In this document: positions 22,521 to 29,590 of the stretch, piece after piece
Numbering within the stretch: position 1 is the first letter of the stretch
Layout of the letters: each line of letters opens with the position of its first letter
Source of the DNA: a virus
Length of the DNA stretch: 30,972 bases
IMG/VR virus record: IMGVR_UViG_3300026082_000001
Span: 1 to 30,972 of that record
Reading direction: 5' to 3' (one strand)
Notes under the pieces: generated by a model
What the model saw: only the letters and a program-made list of their open reading frames with translations
Database searches by the model: none
Told to the model about the DNA's origin: nothing
Translations under genes and position numbers: made by a program

Positions 22521-23597
22521 ATGAAAAAATCAGTATTTGAAATAAACACCAAAAACCATTTAGATAAAACATTATTTTTTGATGAGGGCGTGGACATAGC
22601 AAGATATGATGTGGTTAAATACCCAGCCTTACAAAAGTTATATGAGAAGATGCTATCTTTTTATTGGACACCCGATGAGATAGATGTTACAAAAGATAAG
22701 ATTGACTTTGGTAAATTAACAAATAATGAACAACATATATTCACAGCAAACCTTAAAAGACAAATCCTTTTAGATTCAGTACAGGGCAGAAGTCCTGACC
22801 TAGCATTATTACCCATAGCGAGTAACCCAGAACTAGAGTTATTAATAGAGACCTGGGCATTCTTTGAGACCATTCACTCTCGCTCATACACACATTTAAT
22901 CAGAAATGTTTATCCAAATCCATCTAAAGTATTTGATGATATAAAGTCTATACCAGAAATTTTAGATTGTGGCAAAGATATATCTGAACACTATGATAAC
23001 CTAATTAATTATAAAGGACCTACTGGGTCTTATAAACATAAAAAATTATTATACCTTTGTATGATTTCTATATACATATTAGAAGGAATACGGTTTTATG
23101 TAAGCTTTGCATGTTCATGGGCATTTGCTGAGTTAAAACAAATGGAAGGTAACGCAAAAATAATTAAATTAATTGCAAGGGATGAGAACTTGCATTTAGC
23201 TGCATCACTTAATATAATTAGACAATTAATTAAAGATGATAAGGATTTTGAAAAAATTAAAGAAGAAACACATGACCAAGTAATGAATTTATTTGAAGAT
23301 GCATTAATACAAGAAGAGGAGTGGTGTGATTACCTATTTGGTAATGGCTCAATGATTGGCTTAAACACTGAGCTTTTGAAAGAGTATGTGCGTTGGATTG
23401 GTGCAAAGAGAATTAAAAGTCTTAATTACCATGTACCATTCTCAGTGCATATGCATAATCCACTTCCGTGGACTGAAAAATGGATAAGTGGTGGGGCTGT
23501 CCAAGTGGCACCACAAGAAACAGAAATCACATCTTATGTCGTCGGTGGCGTCAAACAAGATGTTAATAGAAAATCATTTGAAGGATTAAGTTTATGA
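22521..23597 (+). CDS. nrdB: Ribonucleotide reductase class Ia, beta subunit
   Basis: Di-iron ligands and radical Tyr are all conserved: D85 (QILLDSVQGRSP), E116 and H119 (FFETIHSRSYTH) and the radical Tyr123. EGIRFYVSFACSWAF and LIARDENLH carry the second half of the site. The length (358 aa) is close to E. coli NrdB. The C-terminal tail SFEGLSL should dock on NrdA. It is 6 nt downstream of the Fe-S carrier and overlaps the glutaredoxin by 4 nt (ATGA), forming a compact reduction unit. Confidence 0.97.
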   Translation: MKKSVFEINTKNHLDKTLFFDEGVDIARYDVVKYPALQKLYEKMLSFYWTPDEIDVTKDKIDFGKLTNNEQHIFTANLKRQILLDSVQGRSPDLALLPIASNPELELLIETWAFFETIHSRSYTHLIRNVYPNPSKVFDDIKSIPEILDCGKDISEHYDNLINYKGPTGSYKHKKLLYLCMISIYILEGIRFYVSFACSWAFAELKQMEGNAKIIKLIARDENLHLAASLNIIRQLIKDDKDFEKIKEETHDQVMNLFEDALIQEEEWCDYLFGNGSMIGLNTELLKEYVRWIGAKRIKSLNYHVPFSVHMHNPLPWTEKWISGGAVQVAPQETEITSYVVGGVKQDVNRKSFEGLSL

Positions 23598-23836
23598 GAG
23601 CAGTAGTATGGAGTAAAAACAATTGTGCTATTTGCGATAGGGCAAAAGCATATTTAGATAGTAAAGAAATTGCATATGAAGAGAGAAATATTGAAGGACC
23701 TGATTGGACACCTTCAGATTTTTTTGAAGCAGTTCCAAATGCTAGAACATTCCCTCAAATAGAAATTGATGGAAAAATGATTGGTGGATATGAGATGATG
23801 ATGACTCATATTAGTTTAGGAGATTTAAGTTTATGA
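23594..23836 (+). CDS. nrdC: Glutaredoxin (NrdC-like)
   Basis: An 80 aa thioredoxin-fold protein with the redox pair Cys11-A-I-Cys14, a cis-Pro loop TFPQI and the GGYEMM element that binds glutathione in glutaredoxins. It re-reduces NrdA. It overlaps nrdB and the next gene (ATGA in both cases). Confidence 0.92.
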   Translation: MRAVVWSKNNCAICDRAKAYLDSKEIAYEERNIEGPDWTPSDFFEAVPNARTFPQIEIDGKMIGGYEMMMTHISLGDLSL

Positions 23837-24021
23837 TATGTAATGATTGTAATAGCCAACCCTTTGAGGTTATGGTTAAAGATGAAATGGGATTTGCTAC
23901 AGAGTCAATTGAGTTAGACCAACCAGCTACCCATTGTCCATTTTGTGGGTCAAATATAGAGTGGGCTAGTAGAGGAGGCTTTGATGCAGAAGAATATGAC
24001 GGACCCCAGTTGGACGTATAA
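23833..24021 (+). CDS. Small zinc-ribbon protein (62 aa)
   Basis: Two CxxC knuckles, Cys3-Cys6 and Cys35-Cys38 (CPFCGSN), bracket a short beta region, as in zinc ribbons. The C-terminal half is acidic. Coupled to the glutaredoxin by ATGA. Partner unknown. Confidence 0.7.
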   Translation: MICNDCNSQPFEVMVKDEMGFATESIELDQPATHCPFCGSNIEWASRGGFDAEEYDGPQLDV

Positions 24022-24439
24022 TGAACGACAATTTACTTCTGCTGATATTGCTGACTTTTATGGTTTTGTGTATCGCATTACCAACTTGGTCACCGGATAT
24101 GACTACATCGGACGTAAGTATTTCAGGACAATACGAAAGCTTAAACCCCTCGTAGGTAGAAAAAATAAAAGGCATAAGGCTAAAGAGACTGATTGGCAGG
24201 ATTATTGGGGTTCAAGTAAGAGACTCACTGAGGATATAGAAGGCTTAGGCAAAGAAAATTTTAAACGTGAAATTATATGTTTATGCAAAACACGTGGTGA
24301 GACAAATTATATGGAAGCTAAAATACAGTTTGATGAGGATGTTCTATTGAATCCACAAAATTATAATGGTATTATAGCTATTAAGATTGGATATGGTTCA
24401 GTGAAAAATTTATCAGAAAACTATGTACAAAAGCAGTAA
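23984..24439 (+). CDS. GIY-YIG-type nuclease-like protein (151 aa)
   Basis: GFVYRITNLVTGYDYIGRKYF is a clear GIY-YIG core (GFVY ... YIGRK). KETDWQDYWGSS and NFKREIICLCKTRGETNYMEAKIQFD follow and supply the conserved Glu-type region. Such proteins cut DNA and include homing and phage-encoded nucleases. Here no intron or flanking target is visible, so a phage-housekeeping nuclease is more likely. AGAGGAGG (23971-23978) supports ATG 23984 over the adjacent TTG 23981. It overlaps the zinc-ribbon gene by 38 nt. Confidence 0.75.
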   Translation: MQKNMTDPSWTYNERQFTSADIADFYGFVYRITNLVTGYDYIGRKYFRTIRKLKPLVGRKNKRHKAKETDWQDYWGSSKRLTEDIEGLGKENFKREIICLCKTRGETNYMEAKIQFDEDVLLNPQNYNGIIAIKIGYGSVKNLSENYVQKQ

Positions 24440-24452
24440 ACTATGATATAAT
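24424..24452 (+). promoter_or_regulatory. Sigma70-type promoter, near-leaderless
   Basis: TGTACA (24424-24429), 17-nt spacer, TATGA and TATAAT (24447-24452), overlapping the end of the GIY-YIG gene. The expected start (about 24459) is only a few nt before ATG 24462 of the RNase H gene. Confidence 0.75.
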
Positions 24453-24461
24453 ATAGATTAT

Positions 24462-25319
24462 ATGGTATTAGTAGACTTTAATGGATTAGCAATTGGTAGT
24501 ATAATGGGTTCTTTAAATAGAGGTGAAGGACTCTCAACCAAATTAGTTAAGCATATTATTTTAAATAACCTTAGGTTATATAGGAAGAAATATTCTGAAG
24601 GAAAGTATGGCAAAATAGTAATATGTACTGATGAGAGGTCTTGGCGTAAAGATACATTCCCACCATATAAAGCAAATAGGACTAGCACCCGAGAAACAGA
24701 TAAGCATGACTGGCCAAAAATATTTGACTTAATTGATTCAACATTAGATGATATTAGTAATAATTTTCCTTATGCTGTTATTAATGTATTTGGAGCTGAG
24801 GCTGATGATATTATTGGAGCTTTAACTGTGCATAAATCCATACCTCTTATTGGTGAGGATGTAGTTATTATATCAGCAGACAAAGATTTTATTCAATTAC
24901 AAAAACATGGTAATGTAATTCAATGGTCACCTATGTTTAATAAGATGGTAAAGGACCCTAATCCAATAAGGTATTTATTTGAACATCTCTTAAAAGGTGA
25001 CAGTGGTGACGGTGTTCCAAACGTGTTATCTTCTGACACTTGCTTAGTTGATAAGATTAGGCAAAGTCCAATGACTAAAAAGAAGATAGAAGAGTGGTGG
25101 AACAATCGTGATAAGCTTAAAGAGGTTATGCCACCAGAAGTATTTAGAAATTATATTCGTAATAGAGAAATGATTGACCTAGATAGAACCCCTTCGTATA
25201 TTAAAGAGAATGCTATTAATCAATATGAAAATTATAAATATCCAAAACGCAGTAATATTTTAACTTATTTAATAGAGAATAATATGAAATTATTAATTGA
25301 AAATGCAGGGGAGTTTTGA
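24462..25319 (+). CDS. rnh: RNase H / 5'-3' exonuclease (T4 Rnh-like, FEN family)
   Basis: FEN-family metal-binding residues occur in order: D5 (VLVDFNG), AEADDIIGAL (E113, D115, D116), ISADKDFIQL (D140, D142) and KGDSGDGVPNVL (D180, D183). R-x-x-K-D-T-F-P-P-Y-K matches the 5'-exonuclease family helical arch entry. T4 Rnh removes RNA primers from Okazaki fragments. At 285 aa it is close to T4 Rnh (305 aa). No ribosome-binding site is evident because the promoter sits directly before the ATG. Confidence 0.95.
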   Translation: MVLVDFNGLAIGSIMGSLNRGEGLSTKLVKHIILNNLRLYRKKYSEGKYGKIVICTDERSWRKDTFPPYKANRTSTRETDKHDWPKIFDLIDSTLDDISNNFPYAVINVFGAEADDIIGALTVHKSIPLIGEDVVIISADKDFIQLQKHGNVIQWSPMFNKMVKDPNPIRYLFEHLLKGDSGDGVPNVLSSDTCLVDKIRQSPMTKKKIEEWWNNRDKLKEVMPPEVFRNYIRNREMIDLDRTPSYIKENAINQYENYKYPKRSNILTYLIENNMKLLIENAGEF

Positions 25320-25480
25320 GATATTTTGAGAACGATGAAGAGCTTAAAGAATTCATGGAATATTTTAAAGATGAATTACCAAATCCAGACCACCACCCAC
25401 ATAAAGTAATGTGGTTAGTAAGATGGTGGAAAGGAATAGTTATAAGGAATAGAAATGCCAACTTATCAATTCAAAAATAA
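25316..25480 (+). CDS. Small hypothetical protein (54 aa), TTG start
   Basis: A TTG overlaps the rnh stop (TTTTGA), the same junction as at 2067, with AGGGGAG just upstream. The product has an acidic front (YFENDEELKEFMEYF) and a basic, Trp-rich end (WLVRWWKGIVIRNRN). It overlaps the next gene by 26 nt. The start is inferred and the call is moderate. Confidence 0.45.
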   Translation: MRYFENDEELKEFMEYFKDELPNPDHHPHKVMWLVRWWKGIVIRNRNANLSIQK

Positions 25481-25694
25481 AACAACTGGTGTTGAGTGGG
25501 AAAAGGAAATGAGAATGTCAGAGCTTGACAACTATGTAAAAGAAAATGATTGCTCTATAATAGTTCAGGCACCACAAATAATTAGTGGTACTGGAGAAGG
25601 TCGTCTTAAAACAACTGATGCTTTTAATGATAGGCTTAAAGAAATTAAAAAGAAAGCAGGAAGTAAAGCAACAATAGGAAATAGTATTAGATAA
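25455..25694 (+). CDS. Conserved phage protein, FmdB-like N-terminus (79 aa)
   Basis: MPTYQFKNKTTGVEWEKEMRMSELDNYV resembles the N-terminal strand pattern of FmdB-type zinc-ribbon proteins in phages but lacks the cysteines. The rest is basic and flexible. Stop/start overlap with the next gene (TAATG). Confidence 0.65.
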   Translation: MPTYQFKNKTTGVEWEKEMRMSELDNYVKENDCSIIVQAPQIISGTGEGRLKTTDAFNDRLKEIKKKAGSKATIGNSIR

Positions 25695-25846
25695 TGCCAA
25701 AGTATTCTAAACAGGTTCAAGATTTTTTAGATAGAGGTGGAAAGATTACAGTAGTACCACCCAAAGTAACAGCTCAAAAATTAGAAAAAATGAAATTGCA
25801 ACCTTATAAAGTGCCTGAAATTATGGGAAGACGTAACAAAGAATAA
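25694..25846 (+). CDS. Small hypothetical protein (50 aa)
   Basis: MPKYSKQVQDFLDRGGKITVVPPK is a helix then strand pattern; the tail is basic (MGRRNKE). TAATG junctions on both sides indicate coupling within the rnh operon. Confidence 0.65.
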   Translation: MPKYSKQVQDFLDRGGKITVVPPKVTAQKLEKMKLQPYKVPEIMGRRNKE

Positions 25847-26502
25847 TGTTTATTCACAAACCTATTGACCTAGGTTATAAAGACCTCAAGGCAGTAACCA
25901 AAAAAAGCGGAAGAAAATATACCACACCCGATGGTAAAAAATACTCTTCAATAACAACAATCCTTGGCCAAAGAAGTAAAGCCGCCATAATGGCTTGGCG
26001 TGATAGAATTGGTCATGAGGAAGCAAATAGAATTTCAAGTCAAGCGGCAAGAAGAGGCACAGCAGTTCATGCTATGTGTGAGATGTATGTTAACAATCAC
26101 CCAGATTATGCAAAGGATGCAATGCCTAATATCCTTCATGACTTCAATAGAATTAAAAATATATTAGATGAACGTATTGGTATAGTCTATGGACAAGAAT
26201 TACCATTATATTCTGACTACTTAGGAGTAGCAGGCAGGGTTGACTGCGTAGCAGAGTTTGATGGCAAATTATCTATTATAGACTATAAGACAAGTCGTAA
26301 GACAAAAAAGAAAGAATGGATTGACAGCTACTTTATGCAAGAATGCTTTTATGCTATTGCTTGGGAAGAGAGAACTGGTCAACCCATCACTCAATTAGTA
26401 ACAATCATATCTGTAGATGATGCTCCAGCTCAAATCTTTATAGAACATAGGGATAATTGGGATAAAGAACTCCTTAAATGTATACGAGAATACACTTCTT
26501 AG
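25846..26502 (+). CDS. PD-(D/E)XK (RecB/MGME1-like) exonuclease
   Basis: RGTAVHAMCEMYV (His75) is the RecB-like QxxxH-type leading motif. GVAGRVDCVAEFDGKLSIIDYKTS holds the catalytic D133, D146 and K148. The layout and 218 aa length match single-domain PD-(D/E)XK exonucleases such as MGME1-type proteins. It may process recombination ends with UvsX or degrade host DNA. It is the last gene of the rnh operon; a long hairpin follows. Confidence 0.85.
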   Translation: MFIHKPIDLGYKDLKAVTKKSGRKYTTPDGKKYSSITTILGQRSKAAIMAWRDRIGHEEANRISSQAARRGTAVHAMCEMYVNNHPDYAKDAMPNILHDFNRIKNILDERIGIVYGQELPLYSDYLGVAGRVDCVAEFDGKLSIIDYKTSRKTKKKEWIDSYFMQECFYAIAWEERTGQPITQLVTIISVDDAPAQIFIEHRDNWDKELLKCIREYTS

Positions 26503-26530
26503 GGGGAAATTAACAGACAATATACTTCAG

Positions 26531-26568
26531 TTAACGGTTCATGTTGTTGCAGCAACATGGTCCGTTAG
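26531..26568 (+). other. Long hairpin after exonuclease gene
   Basis: TAACGG (26532-26537) pairs with CCGTTA (26562-26567) and CATGTTG (26540-26546) with CAACATG (26553-26559), separated by one mismatch and one U-G pair, with loop TTGCAG. About 14 bp in total with no T-run directly after it, so it may be a terminator of atypical type, an RNA processing site or a protein-binding element. Confidence 0.7.
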
Positions 26569-26610
26569 TATTCTTATTGAAAATACTCTCCTAAAGCGGC
26601 CAAAGTATGA

Positions 26611-26616
26611 TATAAT
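26611..26616 (+). promoter_or_regulatory. -10 element upstream of small membrane ORF
   Basis: TATGA-TATAAT (26611-26616) is identical to the other -10 regions, but no TTTACA-like -35 is present at 17 nt. It could be activator-dependent (middle type). It serves the 26648 and 26734 genes. Confidence 0.5.
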
Positions 26617-26647
26617 ATACTATTATAAAATAAAAAAGGGTCAAAAA

Positions 26648-26743
26648 ATGGAAAGTGAAATGGTATTTTTTTTAGTGATGGTGGTTAATTTATTAATCCA
26701 CTTAGTGATACCTAAATTTTTTAAGGAATTAACATGGATATAA
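26648..26743 (+). CDS. Membrane microprotein (31 aa)
   Basis: ATG behind AAAAAAGGG, 31 codons, mostly one hydrophobic helix (MVFFLVMVVNLLIHLVIPKFF). It overlaps the start of the next gene by 10 nt. It lies directly after the -10 element at 26611. Support is from ribosome-binding site, hydrophobicity and context. Confidence 0.5.
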   Translation: MESEMVFFLVMVVNLLIHLVIPKFFKELTWI

Positions 26744-27024
26744 CAGATACAATACACAAAGTCGTCAGTCGTTCTGATGACGAATGGACATCAAGGGATA
26801 AAAAAAGCCTTTATGTTTCGTATAGTGGGGATGACACAAAGACCGATTCAGTTCGTTCTATACTTCAACAAAGTGGTGTCAAATTAAGTGAAGTCAAACA
26901 CTTGCAAAAATATGGCATAGTTACTGATGTCGTCTTAGACGATTATTCAGTTGGTCTTAAGTGTGATTTGGATTTAGTTTGGTGCTTATCCACATACTCA
27001 AGAAAATATTTATTATCACAATAG
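26734..27024 (+). CDS. Hypothetical protein (96 aa)
   Basis: AAGGAATT precedes ATG 26734. Mixed protein (DDEWTSRDKKSLYVSYSGDD ... KCDLDLVWCLSTYSRKY). No recognised motif. First larger gene of an accessory run of small ORFs. Confidence 0.6.
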   Translation: MDITDTIHKVVSRSDDEWTSRDKKSLYVSYSGDDTKTDSVRSILQQSGVKLSEVKHLQKYGIVTDVVLDDYSVGLKCDLDLVWCLSTYSRKYLLSQ

Positions 27025-27037
27025 GAAAAAATATATT

Positions 27038-27295
27038 ATGAGGAAAATTGAAAAATTAGCAAAATTAATTGGTGAAATGGACAACGATGAATTAAATGAA
27101 ATCGGTCCAATTGTTAAATTACAACGTAAAAAATTAGCTCACGCTAAAAAATTAGATTTAAGGGTTGGCGTAGAAGTTTGGTTTGCTGGTCACAATGGAG
27201 TGGTTGAGAAAATTAATCGCACAAAAGCTATTTGTCGTGAATTTAAAAATGAGCAACGATGGACTGTTCCAATTAACATGATTGAGGTGGCGTAA
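27038..27295 (+). CDS. Hypothetical protein, SH3/KOW-like C-terminus (85 aa)
   Basis: N-terminal helices (KIEKLAKLIGEMDNDELNEIGPIVKLQ) then VGVEVWFAGHNGVVEKINRTKAICREF, a strand pattern like SH3/KOW barrels. It may bind RNA or DNA. Overlaps the next gene by 1 nt. Confidence 0.6.
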   Translation: MRKIEKLAKLIGEMDNDELNEIGPIVKLQRKKLAHAKKLDLRVGVEVWFAGHNGVVEKINRTKAICREFKNEQRWTVPINMIEVA

Positions 27296-27573
27296 TGGAA
27301 AAAACTATTTATTTGGACTTAGATGGTATAGACCAAGCATTTCTATCTCTTTATAAGAGTCCTACTTATGAAACTAGTACCTTCAAGGGAATACCTATGG
27401 AGCATTTCCGTTGGGTGACCCGTATGCTACCTGTTAAAAATAGGCGAATTAAATATAGAGGTATGAGCAAACCTGGTTATACTAGACCTCAATCCTTTTG
27501 TCATAAATTTGCTGCTGATACATTTGCAATATATTATGACAATGATGATGAATTACATTTAGGGAGGCCATAA
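27295..27573 (+). CDS. Hypothetical protein (92 aa)
   Basis: Basic middle (LPVKNRRIKYRGMSKPGYTR) and acidic end (YDNDDELHLGRP). Though it begins IYLDLDGIDQAF, the other HAD motifs are missing. Its end carries GGGAGG, the ribosome-binding site of the next microprotein. Confidence 0.6.
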   Translation: MEKTIYLDLDGIDQAFLSLYKSPTYETSTFKGIPMEHFRWVTRMLPVKNRRIKYRGMSKPGYTRPQSFCHKFAADTFAIYYDNDDELHLGRP

Positions 27574-27635
27574 TGGAAACAGCAATTCTAATTGTTTTAT
27601 TGCAATTTTTAGTTATTATTATTGTGGAGGTCTAA
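27573..27635 (+). CDS. 20-residue hydrophobic microprotein
   Basis: GGGAGG 5 nt before ATG, TAATG overlaps on both sides, and the product is almost entirely hydrophobic (ILIVLLQFLVIIIV). The overlaps could also be a coupling device for the 27635 gene, which has its own GTGGAGG site. Confidence 0.45.
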   Translation: METAILIVLLQFLVIIIVEV

Positions 27636-28156
27636 TGACATTAACAAGCTTAACTGAAGCTCAACTCAGAGACCAAGCTAATTATTATATTCATAATAAT
27701 GATGAAGATAATATGTCTAAGAATGATGACATAATTCGGCATATGATTGCTGCTAATGGTGAAAGGATTATTCGTACTATGACCAATGGTTCTATCAGGC
27801 ATGGTCCTGGTTATGACGTTATTGGTGATAGTAATGAAACCTATGAAGTAAAATCCACAGCCTCAGCTAAGACCGGTGATTTTTCTGTTGGTGGTTTATT
27901 AACTAAAAAAGGCAAGTGTGATTATATAGCTATTGTTGATATGCTTAATGGAAGAGTATCAATCATTCCAGCTAAAATATTTTTTAAGCGAGCCAAATTA
28001 GTAGATGTACATGGAGGTTCATTCCGTTGGAAAAACACAACTGGTCCAGTTAATTTCAATACAATAAATGGATATAATGCTGCACTATTTGCTGAGTATG
28101 AAATTCGTTGGCCAACAAATAAAATAGGAGGCAGCAATGAGATGGGCACAACGTAA
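27635..28156 (+). CDS. PD-(D/E)XK-like nuclease (173 aa)
   Basis: A compact core GYDVIGDSNETYEVKSTAS provides D61, E71 and K73, the D-xn-E-x-K pattern of restriction-endonuclease-like folds. A central strand CDYIAIVDMLNGRVSIIPAKIFF follows. Such proteins in phages often degrade host DNA or act in repair. Start ATG behind GTGGAGG. Overlaps the next gene by 20 nt. Confidence 0.6.
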   Translation: MTLTSLTEAQLRDQANYYIHNNDEDNMSKNDDIIRHMIAANGERIIRTMTNGSIRHGPGYDVIGDSNETYEVKSTASAKTGDFSVGGLLTKKGKCDYIAIVDMLNGRVSIIPAKIFFKRAKLVDVHGGSFRWKNTTGPVNFNTINGYNAALFAEYEIRWPTNKIGGSNEMGTT

Positions 28157-28373
28157 AACGATTTATGATTTAGAAGGTGTTCGCCTTAGGTCTTGTAGAC
28201 TCTGGCTTGATGCAAAAGGTTTCCATCCCTTTTTAGACCAAGATGAATTAACTAAACCAGATTTAGAAAAAAGCATGGGATGCAAATATGAAGACCTTCC
28301 AAAAGAAGCTTGGGATATGATGGATATTGCAGATATGGAATTAGCAAGGAGAAGTAAATATGCGCGAAAGTAA
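28137..28373 (+). CDS. Hypothetical protein (78 aa)
   Basis: TAGGAGG 5 nt upstream of ATG. Basic N-terminus, then acidic helices (EDLPKEAWDMMDIADMELARR). No known motif. Overlaps the next gene by 14 nt. Confidence 0.6.
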   Translation: MRWAQRKTIYDLEGVRLRSCRLWLDAKGFHPFLDQDELTKPDLEKSMGCKYEDLPKEAWDMMDIADMELARRSKYARK

Positions 28374-28971
28374 AATTTTAAGAAGTGTTAGGGACAAAGT
28401 TATATTAACTGATTGCGATGGAGTTCTATTAGATTGGGAATACCATTTCTATAAGTGGGTTCTTGAGACTCATGGATTAGAGCAAAAGCAAAGTATATAC
28501 AGTGTTGCCAAAGCTTTAGAAATACCTTGGAAAGATAGCGCTTTATTAATTAAAGAATTTAATGAATCTGAAATGATGAGGAAATTATCTCCATTACGGG
28601 ATGCTGTTAAATATGTCCGTAAATTACATGAGGAGCATGGATATATATTCCATATTATTACTTCACAAAGTGATGACCCAACTGCTCAAGCGTATAGGAA
28701 AGAGAATTTAAGAAATGTCTTTGGAGATGTTTTTGATGGATTTACTATACTTAAGACAGGACAAAATAAAGACAAAGTCCTTGCTAAATGGGAAGGCACT
28801 GAATGTTTTTGGATTGAGGACAAAGTAGCAAACCTTGAAATGGGAGAGGTTGCTGGACTTGAAGGAATTCTAATGGACCACCATTGGAATAAAGATTGTG
28901 TTGATTTTAAAAGAGTCAAAACATGGAAAGAAATTTATAATATTATTATAGGAGAATTGGGATGGTACTAA
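28360..28971 (+). CDS. HAD-superfamily hydrolase (203 aa)
   Basis: Motif I LTDCDGVLLDW (D18, D20), motif II-like IITSQSDD and motif IV-like WIEDKVANLEMG, with a helical cap (30-80). It resembles 5'-nucleotidase-type phosphatases. It could release nucleosides or act on modified nucleotides; the substrate is unknown. Start behind AAGGAG. Confidence 0.75.
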   Translation: MRESKILRSVRDKVILTDCDGVLLDWEYHFYKWVLETHGLEQKQSIYSVAKALEIPWKDSALLIKEFNESEMMRKLSPLRDAVKYVRKLHEEHGYIFHIITSQSDDPTAQAYRKENLRNVFGDVFDGFTILKTGQNKDKVLAKWEGTECFWIEDKVANLEMGEVAGLEGILMDHHWNKDCVDFKRVKTWKEIYNIIIGELGWY

Positions 28972-29183
28972 ATTTAGTAACTAATAAAGCTGAAGAAGAT
29001 GCACACTTGCGTGGTCAATCGCGTTTTTATGTTGCTGGTTGGATAGCAAACCGTGAGTGTGAAAACCCACAAGAAATGCCTAAAGAATGTAAAGGTAATA
29101 TTGTTGTTGAAAGATGGCATGAGGAATACCTTACAGGCTACGGCGATTCTGTTGCGAATGGCGAATGTCTAATGAATAGATAA
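28962..29183 (+). CDS. Small hypothetical protein, weakly RMF-like (73 aa)
   Basis: Starts inside the HAD gene with TAGGAG upstream. The pattern FYVAGWIANRECENPQ...ERWHEEYLTGYGDS recalls ribosome modulation factor-like phage proteins (A-x2-G-x2-A ... W-x2-G), but the match is weak. Confidence 0.5.
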   Translation: MVLNLVTNKAEEDAHLRGQSRFYVAGWIANRECENPQEMPKECKGNIVVERWHEEYLTGYGDSVANGECLMNR

Positions 29184-29191
29184 TATAAATA
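29184..29191 (+). promoter_or_regulatory. T4-type late promoter (TATAAATA)
   Basis: Exact TATAAATA directly after the previous stop codon and about 38 nt before ATG 29230, which has a GGAGG site. Confidence 0.6.
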
Positions 29192-29229
29192 AAACTATAT
29201 CACATTGAGGAGATATAGTGGAGGTAACT

Positions 29230-29535
29230 ATGGCGTTACTAGAAGATATTGTTGATTTTTGTAAAAAGGAATTAAATATTCCGCAGGATGTTTTAGTATC
29301 TGTTGAGCGGGAAGATATATCAGAAGATAATGTTAAAGGTTGGACCACTGATTCCGCTGAGGATGATGAATATGATATTGAAATAGATACACGTCTTGGG
29401 TTTAAAGAAACCATCATAACGGTATGCCATGAAATGGTACACGTTCTCCAATTACACGAAAATCGTGAGCTTGATGAAAATGAAGCTTATGAAAAAGAGG
29501 AGTTGTTATATAGAAAGTATATAAATAATTCCTAG
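29230..29535 (+). CDS. Small HEXXH metallopeptidase-like protein (101 aa)
   Basis: HEMVH (67-71) in TVCHEMVHVLQLHE is the HEXXH zinc site with flanking hydrophobic helix; E84 or E89 in the following acidic helix could be the third ligand. GGAGG 5 nt before ATG 29230 favours this start over GTG 29218. A late-promoter gene, so it may act on virion or host envelope proteins. It is small for a peptidase, so a non-catalytic role is possible. Confidence 0.65.
   Translation: MALLEDIVDFCKKELNIPQDVLVSVEREDISEDNVKGWTTDSAEDDEYDIEIDTRLGFKETIITVCHEMVHVLQLHENRELDENEAYEKEELLYRKYINNS
29520..29527 (+). promoter_or_regulatory. T4-type late promoter (TATAAATA)
   Basis: Exact TATAAATA overlapping the end of the peptidase-like gene. 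It drives the porin-like gene (ATG 29591). Confidence 0.65.
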
Positions 29536-29551
29536 TAGCTAATCCCTACTA
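29533..29551 (+). other. 5'-terminal hairpin of porin-like mRNA
   Basis: TAGTAG (29533-29538) and CTACTA (29546-29551) form a 6-bp stem with a 7-nt loop starting at about the expected transcript 5' end (start near 29534). Such 5' stems stabilise mRNAs such as ompA. Confidence 0.45.
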
Positions 29552-29590
29552 TAAAAAGGATATTTTTTAAAAAATAAAAAGGAAAAGCAT

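Noticed and set aside
23984-24439. GIY-YIG gene as a homing mobile element
   Set aside because: No interrupted gene, intron structure or flanking repeat is visible; the gene is packed into the operon with overlaps.
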